DNA from: Allostellaceae bacterium
GTDB lineage: Bacteria; Pseudomonadota; Alphaproteobacteria; ATCC43930; CGMCC-115725
Direction of reading: 5' to 3'
Length of the DNA: 64,000 nucleotides
Assembly: GCA_025451725.1 (NCBI GenBank)
Contig: JANWJX010000023.1
Span: 1-64,000, forward strand
Part shown: in pieces, positions 31,425 to 40,961 of the stretch
Layout of the letters: each line of letters starts with the position of its first letter
Numbering within the stretch: the first letter of the stretch is position 1
Translations under genes and position numbers: made by a program
The notes under the pieces: model-generated
Seen by the model: only the letters and a program-made list of their open reading frames with translations
Databases searched by the model: none
Told to the model about the DNA's origin: nothing

Positions 31425-32336
31425 TCATCGGCGCAGAAATTCCAACGTCTCGGCACGGGTCGGGAAGCTCGCTAAGGCGCCCTTTTTCCCTACGGATAGG
31501 GCGGCGGAAGCGTTCGCTTCTACCAGTGCGTCGCGTAAGCCATCGCCGCGTGTCAACGACGCGGCGAGCGTACCGACAAAACAATCGCCCGCGCCCGTCG
31601 TGTCGGTGACCTGGACACGATGCCCACCGATTTGGATCGGATTGCCGCGATGCAGCGCTGCCACCCCGGCATCGCCGAGCGTGACGACGAGCGTTTGATC
31701 GTCGCAAAGTTTTAGGGCGCGCGCGGCGCTCTCAAGCGACGTTTCGGTTTGTGCAAGATCAAAGCGTTCGCCGGCGAGAAATTCGCTTTCGGTTTCGTTG
31801 ACCACGACGAATTCGGCGAGCGGCAGAATCTCCCGTGCCGGTTCCGCCGCGGGCGCCGGATTGAAGATGGTCACGGCGCCGAGCCGCCTGGCCTGGGAGA
31901 AGGCCGCGCGCACCACTTCGACTGTTGTCTCGCCCTGGGCGACACAGACGTCGCCTTTCATAAACGAAAGGGCCGCGATGCGCGCAGGATCGATAAGCAT
32001 ATTCGCGCCCGGCACGACGACGATCTGATTGTCGCCGCCACCGACCATGATCAGCGCGACCTGTGTCGCGGCCTCGACAGTCTCGATACCCGACACGTCG
32101 ACGCCATGATCGGCGAGTATGTCCCGCATGAACGCGCCGTTCGTATCGTTGCCAACCGCGCCGACCATCGCGACGCGCGCGCCGGCTAACGCGGCCGCGA
32201 CGGCCTGGTTCGCGCCTTTGGCGCCGGGGAAGCGTGCGAAATTGTCGCCGAGGATCGTCTCGCCTTTCACCGGCAGACGCGGCGCATAGGCGACCAGATC
32301 GACCCCGATACTGCCGACAACGACGACCCTTGCCAT
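31425..32336 (-). CDS. rbsK: ribokinase (PfkB family)
   Basis: A 303-residue sugar kinase phosphorylating D-ribose at O5. Signature 1 is GAKGANQAVAAALAGA. Signature 2 is DTTGAGDCFVGTLAASL, with the catalytic Asp in GAGD. The N-terminal VVVGSIGVDLVAYAP supplies the substrate lid region. No ribose transporter or regulator gene is next to it, so ribose specificity is inferred from family similarity; other nucleoside or sugar substrates are possible. GAGGG precedes the ATG. The gene lies 62 bp after trpB2, across a strong terminator. Confidence 0.88.
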   Translation of the reverse strand: MARVVVVGSIGVDLVAYAPRLPVKGETILGDNFARFPGAKGANQAVAAALAGARVAMVGAVGNDTNGAFMRDILADHGVDVSGIETVEAATQVALIMVGGGDNQIVVVPGANMLIDPARIAALSFMKGDVCVAQGETTVEVVRAAFSQARRLGAVTIFNPAPAAEPAREILPLAEFVVVNETESEFLAGERFDLAQTETSLESAARALKLCDDQTLVVTLGDAGVAALHRGNPIQIGGHRVQVTDTTGAGDCFVGTLAASLTRGDGLRDALVEANASAALSVGKKGALASFPTRAETLEFLRR

Positions 32337-32347
32337 GAACCCTCAAG

Positions 32348-32377
32348 AAAAAACGGGCGGGCCAAGAAGCCCGCCCG
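32348..32377 (-). terminator. rho-independent terminator after trpB2
   Basis: A perfect 9-bp G+C stem (CGGGCGGGC at 32354-32362 with GCCCGCCCG at 32369-32377) with a 6-base loop is followed on the minus strand by six T at 32348-32353. It lies 22 bp beyond the trpB2 stop and ends that transcript before rbsK. Confidence 0.9.
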
Positions 32378-32398
32378 CCCGGTTGTGATGTAGCAATC

Positions 32399-33766
32399 CT
32401 ACTCGGCTGCGACTTTCGGCAGATCCGCCATCGCCGCCTTCAATTCTTTCTCGTCGTACGCGCTGTCTTCCAACTTGCCGGCGAAATAGTCGATATAGGC
32501 CTGCATGTCGAAATGACCGTGGCCGCAGAGATTGAACAGGATCGTCTGCTTCTTGCCCTCGCGCTTGCAGCGCAGCGCCTCGTCGATCGCGCCGCGGACA
32601 GCGTGATTGGCTTCCGGCGCCGGCAGAATGCCCTCGGCGCGGGCGAACTGAACGCCCGCTTCGAAGCACTTGGTCTGCGTGTAGGCGCGGGATTCGATCA
32701 GCCCCTGCTCCTGCACCAGGCTGACCAGCGGCGCCATGCCGTGATAACGCAAGCCGCCGGCATGGAAGCCGGGCGGCACGAAGGTCGAGCCCAGCGTGTG
32801 CATCTTCACCAGCGGGGTGAGATGGCCGGTATCGCCGAAATCGTAGGCGTACTTGCCGCGCGTGAGGCTCGGGCACGCCGACGGCTCGCATGCGATTACC
32901 CGCACCTTCTTGCCGCCGCGCAGCTGCGCGCCGATGAAGGGGAAGGTGGCGCCGGCGAAATTGCTGCCGCCGCCGGTGCAGCCGACGATGATGTCGGGAT
33001 AGTCGTCAGCCATGTCGAACTGCTCGATCGCTTCCTGGCCGATCACCGTCTGGTGCATCAGCACATGGTTCAGCACCGAGCCGAGCGCGTATTTGGTGTC
33101 GTCGTGCGTCGCGGCGACTTCGACCGCCTCGCTGATGGCGATGCCAAGACTGCCCGTCGAGTTCGGATGCTCCTTCAGAATCTGTCGGCCGGCATTGGTC
33201 TCGGTCGAGGGCGACGCGACGCACTGCGCGCCCCACGCCTCCATCAGCGCCTTGCGGTAAGGCTTCTGCTGATAGCTCACCTTCACCATGTAGACTTTGA
33301 CTTCGAGGCCGAACAGCGCGCCCGCGAAAGCAAGCGCCGAGCCCCACTGGCCGGCGCCGGTCTCGGTCGAGAGGCGCTTCACGCCTTCCTGCTTGTTGTA
33401 GAAGGCCTGCGCCACCGCCGTGTTGGGTTTATGGCTGCCGGCGGGCGAGACGCCCTCGTATTTGTAATAAATGCGCGCCGGGGTATCGAGCGCCTTCTCG
33501 AGACGACGGGCGCGATAGAGCGGCGACGGACGCCACTGTCTGTAGACGTCGCGAACCGGCTCGGGAATGTCGATGTACCGCTCGGCCGAGACCTCTTGCA
33601 TGATCAGCGCCATCGGGAACAGCGGCGCCAGGTCGCCGGGCCCGATCGGCTGCAACGTGCCGGGATGCAGCACGGGCGGCGGCGGTGTCGGCAGATCGGC
33701 GACGATGTTGTACCAAGCCTTCGGAATCTTCGATTCCTCGAGCACATATTTGACGGTATCGGCCAT
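32399..33766 (-). CDS. trpB: TrpB-like pyridoxal-phosphate enzyme (TrpB2 type)
   Basis: A 455-residue PLP enzyme of the long TrpB2 branch. The Schiff-base Lys is Lys113 in GSHKPNTA. The Glu-bearing loop [14 protein letters not shown] and the phosphate cradle [11 protein letters not shown] follow. The N-terminal 80 residues are typical of TrpB2 and absent from TrpB1. No trpA is adjacent. TrpB2 enzymes condense serine and indole, possibly as a salvage or TrpA-independent synthase. GGGGAGG lies before the ATG, and a terminator follows the stop. Confidence 0.9.
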   Translation of the reverse strand: MADTVKYVLEESKIPKAWYNIVADLPTPPPPVLHPGTLQPIGPGDLAPLFPMALIMQEVSAERYIDIPEPVRDVYRQWRPSPLYRARRLEKALDTPARIYYKYEGVSPAGSHKPNTAVAQAFYNKQEGVKRLSTETGAGQWGSALAFAGALFGLEVKVYMVKVSYQQKPYRKALMEAWGAQCVASPSTETNAGRQILKEHPNSTGSLGIAISEAVEVAATHDDTKYALGSVLNHVLMHQTVIGQEAIEQFDMADDYPDIIVGCTGGGSNFAGATFPFIGAQLRGGKKVRVIACEPSACPSLTRGKYAYDFGDTGHLTPLVKMHTLGSTFVPPGFHAGGLRYHGMAPLVSLVQEQGLIESRAYTQTKCFEAGVQFARAEGILPAPEANHAVRGAIDEALRCKREGKKQTILFNLCGHGHFDMQAYIDYFAGKLEDSAYDEKELKAAMADLPKVAAE

Positions 33767-33819
33767 TTAGACCTCCCCTTGTTAACGAATTCCGTGACTA
33801 TTCTTTACCCGGCGGCGAG

Positions 33820-34446
33820 TCATTTGGCAAAGGCCAGCAGACGCTTAACTTTTGCCGAGAAGCTGTGACGGGCTTGTTCACGCCGAACCACGCTCTCGTC
33901 CGTGACCCAGTTGAGTTGGATGACGCGGCGCGGCCCGAAGGCCGGCGCGTGGCCGTGCCAGGAATGTGGCGTCACGACGAAGGCGAGCAAGGTACCGGCA
34001 TCGGGCGGCACTTCGGCGACCATGTCGTCGAGACTGTTGGGCGAGCGCAGCAAGCGAAGCCGCCCGCCCGGCGCCTCCCAGCTCTCGTTTAGGTAGATCA
34101 GCACCGTGACCAGCTTAGTCTTGCTGTCGGAATGGATATTGCCGTCGCGCGCGCCCGACTGGCCGCGCACCGTCACCATGGTCGGCCGGCCGGTCAGGTC
34201 GATTTGCAGCTTCGCGGCCATGACATCGCGGAACGCCGGACCTTCGAGTTCGCGCAGGAACGCAGCAAAGGTGTCGCCGATATCAAGCGAGGTGGTCGGG
34301 AAGCTGCCGACCTTGTCGATGCGCGGAAAGTCACCGGACAAGGCGGCGCGTGCGGCCTCAGGAATGAAACCCGGCACCACGAGATAAGGAAACGGGTCAG
34401 TCTCCAGCGTCGCGGCGCGAACCCGGTCGAGATCGAGAAAATTCAT
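33820..34446 (-). CDS. 2-oxoglutarate/Fe(II)-dependent oxygenase
   Basis: A 208-residue double-stranded beta-helix enzyme. The iron triad is His105 and Asp107 (NIHSDSKTK) and His164 (PHSWHGH), and Arg174 (RRVIQLNW) would bind 2-oxoglutarate. Strand content such as VTVLIYLNESW and GTLLAFVVTPHSW fits the prolyl-hydroxylase-like 2OG-FeII_Oxy_3 branch. The substrate is unknown. The ATG at 34446 is chosen because the family sequence starts there; an upstream extension to 34524 overlaps the promoter of the divergent flavoprotein gene. Confidence 0.83.
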   Translation of the reverse strand: MNFLDLDRVRAATLETDPFPYLVVPGFIPEAARAALSGDFPRIDKVGSFPTTSLDIGDTFAAFLRELEGPAFRDVMAAKLQIDLTGRPTMVTVRGQSGARDGNIHSDSKTKLVTVLIYLNESWEAPGGRLRLLRSPNSLDDMVAEVPPDAGTLLAFVVTPHSWHGHAPAFGPRRVIQLNWVTDESVVRREQARHSFSAKVKRLLAFAK

Positions 34447-34538
34447 GAGCCGACCATAGCAGCCGCCGCGCGCCTTGTCGCCGGACGGCGGAAACGGCAT
34501 CATCGTTGGACGACAAACCATCAAGGCGGGAGACCGGC

Positions 34539-35579
34539 GTGATCAAATCCTGGATTTTCGAGTTCTTCCCGACGCCGCCCGAGATGAACGTCAAGTTCGA
34601 TCCCGCCGTCTCCCAGCGCTATTTCGATGCCTATCTCGACCTGTGGGCCAGCGCCGAACCGGCCGGCTTCGACGGCATCTTTTTCAGCGAGCATCATTTC
34701 GGCGCCGCCTATGCGCCCTCGCCCAACCTGCTGATCTCCAACGTCGCCCTGCGCACCAAGAAGATTCGTCTCGGCGTCATGGGCGTGGTGCCGCCGTACC
34801 ACTCGCCGTGGCAGTTGATCGAGGAATTCGGCATGCTCGATCATCTCACCGGCGGGCGGTTGGAGATCGGCACCGCGGCCGGCATTCCGAACGAGATGGC
34901 GAATGTCGGCATCACGCCGGACGAGGCCCGCGAACGTAACGATGAGATGCTTGAGATACTCGATGCCTGGCTGGCCAACCCGGTGGTTTCGCATCACGGC
35001 AAATATTGGAATTTCGACAATCTCCGCATCGTGCCGCGTTGCGTCCAGCTTCCGGCGCCGCCGAAATGGGTGACGGTGGTCAGCGTGTCGTCGGCCCGCA
35101 AGGCGGCCCGGCGCGGCGCCAAGATCTGCACCGGGTTCCATCCGCAGGGCACCGTCATCGAGATTTTCGACGCGTATCGCGACGAAGCCGCCAAGATCGG
35201 ACGCAAGGTCGGACCCGACGATCTGTGCCTCCGCCGGCAAGTCACCATGCTCGACAACGACAAGAATGTGAAAGAAGTGCTGGCAGACCAGGCAAAGCAT
35301 TTCCGGCAATTCATCCAGATCGATCCCCGCGTCAATCTGCCCGGGCGGCCCGCCGTGCTCGACACGCCGTCGGCGCATGCCTTCTCGATCGGCGACGAGG
35401 AGTTCATCGCAGGCACGCCAGCGACGGTCGCCGAGCAAGTTGCCGCCCAATGCAAGAGCGCGGGCGCCGGGCATTTCGCGGCCATTTTCAATCGCATGGC
35501 GTCGCCGCAGCAATTGATGGAGTGGTATCGCGACTTCGGCGCCGGGACGATCCCGAAGCTGCGTCAGGCGTCGGTCTGA
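34539..35579 (+). CDS. LLM-class flavin-dependent oxidoreductase
   Basis: A 346-residue bacterial-luciferase-like (beta/alpha)8 protein. Marks are the N-terminal GIFFSEHHFGAAYAPSPNLL (His-containing active-site region), RLGVMGVVPPYHSP and LTGGRLEIGTAAG. Members are FMN- or F420-dependent monooxygenases or reductases acting on varied substrates, often sulfonates, aromatics or alkanes. The GTG at 34539 is preferred, with GGGAG about 7 nt upstream; a TTG at 34506 is less likely. It is convergent with and touching the OsmC gene, and divergent from the 2OG oxygenase. Confidence 0.87.
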   Translation: MIKSWIFEFFPTPPEMNVKFDPAVSQRYFDAYLDLWASAEPAGFDGIFFSEHHFGAAYAPSPNLLISNVALRTKKIRLGVMGVVPPYHSPWQLIEEFGMLDHLTGGRLEIGTAAGIPNEMANVGITPDEARERNDEMLEILDAWLANPVVSHHGKYWNFDNLRIVPRCVQLPAPPKWVTVVSVSSARKAARRGAKICTGFHPQGTVIEIFDAYRDEAAKIGRKVGPDDLCLRRQVTMLDNDKNVKEVLADQAKHFRQFIQIDPRVNLPGRPAVLDTPSAHAFSIGDEEFIAGTPATVAEQVAAQCKSAGAGHFAAIFNRMASPQQLMEWYRDFGAGTIPKLRQASV

Positions 35580-36095
35580 TCAGTTTCCGCCCGCGGCCGA
35601 GCGCGAGACTTTCAACTCCGGGCGCTTGTTGATCGTCTGGAACACGACGCAATAGCGCTCGGTCAGTTTGACCAGCGTGTCGAGCTGTTCCGGCGTCGCG
35701 TCGGAATCGATGTCGAAGCGCAATCGGATTTCACGAAAGCCTACGGGCGCGTTCTTGTCGACGCCCAGCGTGCCGCGCGCGTCGATATCGCCCTCGGCAT
35801 ACACCGTCGCATCGCGCAGCTTCAGATCCAGCGCCGTCGCGACCGCGTTCAAAGTGACGCCGGCACACGCCACCAGCGCCTCGAGCAGCATATCGCCCGA
35901 ACAGAGCGACAGGCCGTCGCCGCCGGTCTTGGGATGCAGCCCCGCCTGCGCGAGGCCGCGCCCCGTCTCGACCTTGCACGTCAGGCCGGCGCCGAGATCA
36001 CCCTTGGCCCTGAGGGTGAAGACCGCGTTTTCCGGCGCCTCGCGATAGTTCGATTTGATCGGCGCCTGGAGCGCACGCAGTTCCTCGGCGTTCAT
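35580..36095 (-). CDS. OsmC family protein
   Basis: A 171-residue protein of the OsmC/Ohr fold. The first Cys region is LLEALVACAGVTLNAVA and the second is RYCVVFQTI, the usual spacing for the peroxidatic and resolving positions. The family reduces organic or hydroperoxides with thiols; YhfA-like relatives have no proven activity. The motif around the second Cys lacks the proline of classical CPVxxT, so peroxidase activity is uncertain. It lies 38 bp after the dnaE stop on the same strand as dnaE and directly abuts the convergent flavoprotein gene. Confidence 0.85.
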   Translation of the reverse strand: MNAEELRALQAPIKSNYREAPENAVFTLRAKGDLGAGLTCKVETGRGLAQAGLHPKTGGDGLSLCSGDMLLEALVACAGVTLNAVATALDLKLRDATVYAEGDIDARGTLGVDKNAPVGFREIRLRFDIDSDATPEQLDTLVKLTERYCVVFQTINKRPELKVSRSAAGGN

Positions 36096-36133
36096 TCCTT
36101 ATCTTCCTCCGTCTGCCGCGAACCCCGTTGTGG

Positions 36134-39100
36134 TCAGATATCGTGAACCTCGAGCACGCCGGGCACCGCCTGCACCTGGCCTCTGATGCCGGGCCCGATC
36201 TTGAAGCCGCCCGGCAGCACGATTTCCACTTCGCGCGCCGGCGTCACCGGCACCACCAGCGATACCCTGCCCTTGCCGCCGATTTCCTTCGCCATCAGTT
36301 TCGCCAGCATCGGCACCGCGTCGGCGGCGTCGAGTTTGATACGCAAGCCCGCCGCGGCGTGCGCCACCGCTTCGTCGAGCGGTTCGATTGCCTGTGCGGT
36401 GAGGCGCAGCGTCTCGCCGTCCTCGCGCACGTCGACGGTAATCAAGAGCGGCGTGCCGGATTCGAGATAGGGCCGCGCCGCGCTGAGCTGTTCCGAGAAC
36501 ACCGTGATCTCGAACATACCGCTTTGATCGGAGAGCTGCACGAAGGCGAAGCGGTTGCCGCGCGCCGAGTTGCGTTCCTTCTTGCCGACCACGATGCCCG
36601 CGATCTTGTACCGGGTCGAGCCGCCCGAGGCGGCGCGCGCGGCAAGATCGGCCGCACGGACCACGCCCAACCGCTCGAGGCTCTTGCCGTAACCGGCGAG
36701 TGGATGGCTCGACAGATAGAACCCTATCGCTTCGAATTCCTGTTGCAGCTTTTCGACGGGCAGCCAATCCGCCGTCGCCGGCAGCGCGCGCACCGCGGCA
36801 AGCGACGCGCCGTTGTCACCGAACAGATTGACCTGTTTGGTGACGCGGTCCTCGGTCGCGCTGGCGGCATGGCGCAGGAGCATTTCGGAAGCGGCGAAAG
36901 TCTGCGCGCGATTGCCGTTGAGCGTGTCGAACGCGCCGGCCTTGGCGAGACTTTCGAATTGCCTCTTGTTGAAGCTCTTGACGTCGAGACGCTCGGCCAA
37001 ATCGAACAGCGACTTGAACGGGCCGCGCGCTACGCGCTCCGCCACGAGCTGACCCATCGCCTGCGCTCCGACGCCCCGCACCGCGGCGAGCGCATAGCGA
37101 ATCGCCGGGCCCGATGGCGTGTCCTCGACGACGAAGCCGACATCGGACCTGTTGACGTCGGGCAGCAGCAGCTTGATGCCGAGCCGGTCGCACTCCTGCC
37201 GGAAGACATTGAGCTTGTCGGTGTTGCCGATGCAGTAAGTCATGAACGCGGCGATGTACTCGACCGGGTAATTGGCCTTGAAGTACGCTGTCTGGTAGGC
37301 GATCAGCGCGTAAGCGGCGGCATGGCTTTTGTTGAAGCCGTACCCCGCGAATTTCTCGACCTGACCGAAGACATGCTCGGCAAGCTGGTCGGAAACACCG
37401 TTTTTCTTGGCGCCTGCAATGAAGTTGGCGCGCTGCGCGTCCATCTCCGCCTTGATCTTCTTGCCCATGGCGCGGCGCAGCAGATCGGCGCTTCCGAGCG
37501 AATAGCCCGACAGAACCTGGGCGATTTGCATCACCTGTTCCTGATAGACCATGATGCCGTGCGTCTCGGCGAGGATCGGCTCAAGCGTCGGATGGAGATA
37601 GTCGGGCTTTTCCTGCCCGTGCTTCACCGAAATGTAGCGCGGGATGTTCTCCATCGGGCCGGGACGATAGAGCGCGACCACCGCGATGATGTCCTCGAAG
37701 CGGTCGGGCCGCAATTTCTTGAGCATATCGCGCATGCCCGCGCCTTCGAGCTGGAACACCCCGACCGTGTCACCGCGCGCCATCAGGTCGTAGGCCGGCT
37801 TGTCGTCGAGCGGCAGCTTATCGAGATCGAGCGAGATGCCGCGCTTGTTCAAGAGCTCGACGGCGCGCGCCAAAATGGTCAGCGTGGTGAGGCCGAGGAA
37901 GTCGAACTTCACCAGCCCCGCCGTCTCGACATATTTCAGATTAAACTGTGTCGCCGGCAGCGGTGAGCGCGGGTCGCGATAGAGCGGCACCAGTTCTTGC
38001 AACGGCCGGTCGCCGATCACCACCCCGGCCGCGTGGGTCGAGGCGTGACGGTAGAGACCTTCAAGTTTGCCCGCGATCTCCATGAGACGCGCCACGGTCT
38101 CGTCGCTGTCGCGCATCTGCTGCAGCAGCGGCTCGCCCTCGATGGCGGCGTTGAGCTTCACCGGCGCGGCGGGGTTGTTCGGCACCAGCTTGCAGATGCG
38201 GTCGACCTGGCCATACGGCATTTCCAGCACGCGGCCGACGTCGCGCAGCACCGCGCGCGCCTGGAGCGTGCCGAAGGTGATGATCTGCGCGACCTTATCG
38301 GCTCCGTATTTTTCCTGAACGTGGCGGATCACCTCGTCGCGCCGGTCCTGGCAGAAATCGATGTCGAAGTCCGGCATCGACACGCGCTCGGGATTGAGGA
38401 ACCGCTCGAACAGAAGCCCGAACCGCAGCGGGTCGAGATCGGTGATGGTCAATGACCATGCGACCACCGAGCCGGCGCCCGAGCCGCGCCCCGGTCCGAC
38501 GGGAATCCCCTGCGCCTTCGACCACTGGATGAATTCGGCGACAATGAGGAAATAGCCTGCGAAGCCCATCGTCTCGATGACGCCGAGCTCAAAATCGAGC
38601 CGCTCGCGATAGGGTTTGGCCGCCGCCTCGCGCTCGGCGCCGCTCATGCCGGGCGTGAGAACGTGTCGTTCGAGGCGTTGTTCGAGCCCCGCTCTTGCCG
38701 CGGCGCGCAGCGCCTGCTTCTCGTCACCCGCCTCGGTCGGGAATGGCGGCAGGATCGGTGCGCGCGGCTCCGGCATGTAGGCGCAGCGCTGTGCGATCAC
38801 CAGCGTGTTGTCGCAAGCCTCGGGCAGGTCGGCGAACAGCACCCGCATTTCCTGCGGCGACTTGAAATAATGCTGCGGCGTCAGCTTGCGGCGGGCGCCG
38901 TTGCTGAGCGTGGTGCCGTCGGCGATGCACAGCAGCACGTCGTGCGCCTCGTAAAATTCTTCCTCGTCGAAGTAGACGTTGTTGGTCGCGACCAGCGGCA
39001 GATTCTGCGTATAGGCCAGATCGATGAGCGCAGGCTCGATCCGTTCTTCCTCGGGCATGCCATGGCGCATCAGTTCGACATAAACGCGGCCGGGGAAGAT

Positions 39101-39604
39101 TTCCGCGAGCCGCGTCAGCAGCGACGCCCCGGCGTCGTTCTGCCCCTCGTTCAGCAAGCGCCCGACCGGCCCCGCCGGCCCGCCGGTCAGAAGGATCAAC
39201 CCGTCGCTGTGCGCCGCCAGCTTGTCGAGATCGACCTGTGCCGTCTCGGTGCCGTCGCTGTCGAGGTACGACGCACTGACCAGCGCCAGAAGATTGCGAT
39301 AGCCGGTCTCGTCCTGCGCGAGCAATACCACCGGGTCGGGCAGCGCCGGTTTGCCGAGGCGGCCGCGCGCCTCATGATCGGCGCGGCGGATCGCCAGCTC
39401 GCAGCCGACGATGGGCTGCACGCCGTCGTCGCGCGCCGCCATCGCGAACTCCAGCGCGCCGAACAGATTGCCGGTATCGGTCATGGCGACGGCGGGCATG
39501 CGGTTGAGCTTGCACAGCGCCGTCAGCTCCTTGACCTTGATCGAGCCGGTCGAGAGCGAATAAGCAGAATGGGTGTGGAGATGGATGAAATCGGCGGCGG
39601 ACAT
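36134..39604 (-). CDS. dnaE: DNA polymerase III subunit alpha
   Basis: An 1156-residue replicative polymerase of the DnaE1 type. In order it has the PHP domain (FIHLHTHSAYSL), the catalytic palm with PDFDIDFCQDRRDEV (the paired Asp), fingers, the helix-hairpin-helix region and an OB domain near 1000 (YKIAGIVVGKKER). Length fits the family. It elongates DNA within the holoenzyme with the beta clamp. ATG at 39604 is used; a GTG at 39610 is also in frame. The cyclase stop is 7 bp upstream, so dnaE may be transcribed together with the cyclase and lol genes. Confidence 0.97.
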   Translation of the reverse strand: MSAADFIHLHTHSAYSLSTGSIKVKELTALCKLNRMPAVAMTDTGNLFGALEFAMAARDDGVQPIVGCELAIRRADHEARGRLGKPALPDPVVLLAQDETGYRNLLALVSASYLDSDGTETAQVDLDKLAAHSDGLILLTGGPAGPVGRLLNEGQNDAGASLLTRLAEIFPGRVYVELMRHGMPEEERIEPALIDLAYTQNLPLVATNNVYFDEEEFYEAHDVLLCIADGTTLSNGARRKLTPQHYFKSPQEMRVLFADLPEACDNTLVIAQRCAYMPEPRAPILPPFPTEAGDEKQALRAAARAGLEQRLERHVLTPGMSGAEREAAAKPYRERLDFELGVIETMGFAGYFLIVAEFIQWSKAQGIPVGPGRGSGAGSVVAWSLTITDLDPLRFGLLFERFLNPERVSMPDFDIDFCQDRRDEVIRHVQEKYGADKVAQIITFGTLQARAVLRDVGRVLEMPYGQVDRICKLVPNNPAAPVKLNAAIEGEPLLQQMRDSDETVARLMEIAGKLEGLYRHASTHAAGVVIGDRPLQELVPLYRDPRSPLPATQFNLKYVETAGLVKFDFLGLTTLTILARAVELLNKRGISLDLDKLPLDDKPAYDLMARGDTVGVFQLEGAGMRDMLKKLRPDRFEDIIAVVALYRPGPMENIPRYISVKHGQEKPDYLHPTLEPILAETHGIMVYQEQVMQIAQVLSGYSLGSADLLRRAMGKKIKAEMDAQRANFIAGAKKNGVSDQLAEHVFGQVEKFAGYGFNKSHAAAYALIAYQTAYFKANYPVEYIAAFMTYCIGNTDKLNVFRQECDRLGIKLLLPDVNRSDVGFVVEDTPSGPAIRYALAAVRGVGAQAMGQLVAERVARGPFKSLFDLAERLDVKSFNKRQFESLAKAGAFDTLNGNRAQTFAASEMLLRHAASATEDRVTKQVNLFGDNGASLAAVRALPATADWLPVEKLQQEFEAIGFYLSSHPLAGYGKSLERLGVVRAADLAARAASGGSTRYKIAGIVVGKKERNSARGNRFAFVQLSDQSGMFEITVFSEQLSAARPYLESGTPLLITVDVREDGETLRLTAQAIEPLDEAVAHAAAGLRIKLDAADAVPMLAKLMAKEIGGKGRVSLVVPVTPAREVEIVLPGGFKIGPGIRGQVQAVPGVLEVHDI

Positions 39605-39611
39605 GGTCACG

Positions 39612-40883
39612 TTACGTCACAGGGCCATGCGCCGGACTCAACCGTTGTATCTCTGCGCGGAAGGCTTCGTTCGGCACGGTGCCGTCGGGATCCGCCGAGA
39701 ATTCCGGCCGCAAGCGGTCAAGGAAGCACATCTTCAACGGTCCCTTGCCTTTGATGTCGATCGAGCCGCGCGGCTCGAGCACGAACAACGAAGCGACACG
39801 TTCTGCGGTGCTTTCCGAAATATTGACCCGCATCGACTCGCCCGCCGCCTCAGTACGCGCGGCGACATTGACCGAGTCGCCCCAAATATCATAGGCAAAC
39901 TTTTGCTTGCCGACGACGCCGGCGATCACCGAGCCCGTGTGAATGCCGATGCGCGCCTCGAGAAACGGCAGCCGCACTCTTTCGCGCTGCGCCTTCGTGC
40001 GCGTCAAATACGCTTTGAGCTTGAGCGCCGCGAGACATGCGTCGATTGCGTGCGTGCGGTTTTCTTCCGGCACGCCGGCGACAGCCATATAGGCGTCGCC
40101 GATGGTCTTGAGCCGCTCCATCCGGTGCGCCGCGATAATTTCATCGAAGGCCGAAAAATACTGATCGAGCAGCCCAACCAATGTTGCCGGCTCGGTTCGT
40201 TCGACCAGGGTCGTGAAGTCCTTGAAGTCGGTGAACAGGACCGTCGCCGAAGGAAAAAAGCGCGGCTGCACCTGGCCGTCACGATCCAATTCCTCGGCAA
40301 CGGGCTTGGGCAAGATGTTGAGCAGCAGGCTGCGCGTCCGGGTGCGCTCACGGTCGAGCTGGGTCAAGGCGTCGCCGAGGTCGCTGACCTTGCGCCGGAG
40401 CTCGATGCGCGAGACGAGCTGCCGCGCCAAACGACGCACCGACTCAAGCTGCTCGGGCTGTAAGCTGCGCGGGACGAAATCGACGATGCATAGCGTCCCC
40501 AAGGCATGACCGCGGGAGGTGATAAGCGGCATGCCGCAATAGAGGCGAATGTTCGGGCCATTCTTCACCCCGAAAAAGCCTTCGTAGCGCGGCTCCTGTT
40601 CGATGTCCGGGATATGAACCAAGTCGGCCGCGCACAGCGTTACCGAACAAACCGACAATTCACGCGGTACCTCATTCATGCCAGGCGGCAGGCCGCACGA
40701 CGCCTTGAGCCAATCGCGCGTCTCGTCAATGAAGCCGACGAACGCGATCGGCGCGCCGCAGACGTGCGCGGCGAGTTCAGCGATATCGTCGAAGCCCGGT
40801 TCGGGCGGCGTATCCAGGATAGCGAGGTCGCGCAACGCCTCGATACGATCGCGCTCGTTGGCCGGAATCGGGATCGTGGGCAT
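39612..40883 (-). CDS. GAF-domain class III adenylate cyclase
   Basis: A 423-residue soluble protein. A GAF sensor domain spans about residues 15-165 (FDDIAELAAHVCG, then LYCGMPLITSRGHALGTLCI), then a short coiled linker, then a class III cyclase catalytic domain from about 205. VLFTDFKDFTTLVE supplies a metal-binding Asp, LKTIGDAYMAV the adenine-selecting Lys, and YDIWGDSVNVAARTE the partner Asp and transition-state Asn/Arg. All catalytic positions look intact, so it should make cAMP in response to a small ligand or redox signal. GGTGAGG precedes the ATG at 40883. It sits between lolD and dnaE. Confidence 0.9.
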   Translation of the reverse strand: MPTIPIPANERDRIEALRDLAILDTPPEPGFDDIAELAAHVCGAPIAFVGFIDETRDWLKASCGLPPGMNEVPRELSVCSVTLCAADLVHIPDIEQEPRYEGFFGVKNGPNIRLYCGMPLITSRGHALGTLCIVDFVPRSLQPEQLESVRRLARQLVSRIELRRKVSDLGDALTQLDRERTRTRSLLLNILPKPVAEELDRDGQVQPRFFPSATVLFTDFKDFTTLVERTEPATLVGLLDQYFSAFDEIIAAHRMERLKTIGDAYMAVAGVPEENRTHAIDACLAALKLKAYLTRTKAQRERVRLPFLEARIGIHTGSVIAGVVGKQKFAYDIWGDSVNVAARTEAAGESMRVNISESTAERVASLFVLEPRGSIDIKGKGPLKMCFLDRLRPEFSADPDGTVPNEAFRAEIQRLSPAHGPVT

Positions 40884-40961
40884 GGCCTCACCTATATGGT
40901 GCTGCATCCATCCTGCGGCAAAGCCGGAACGACTTCAATGACAGGGCAGCCGGCGCCGGAC

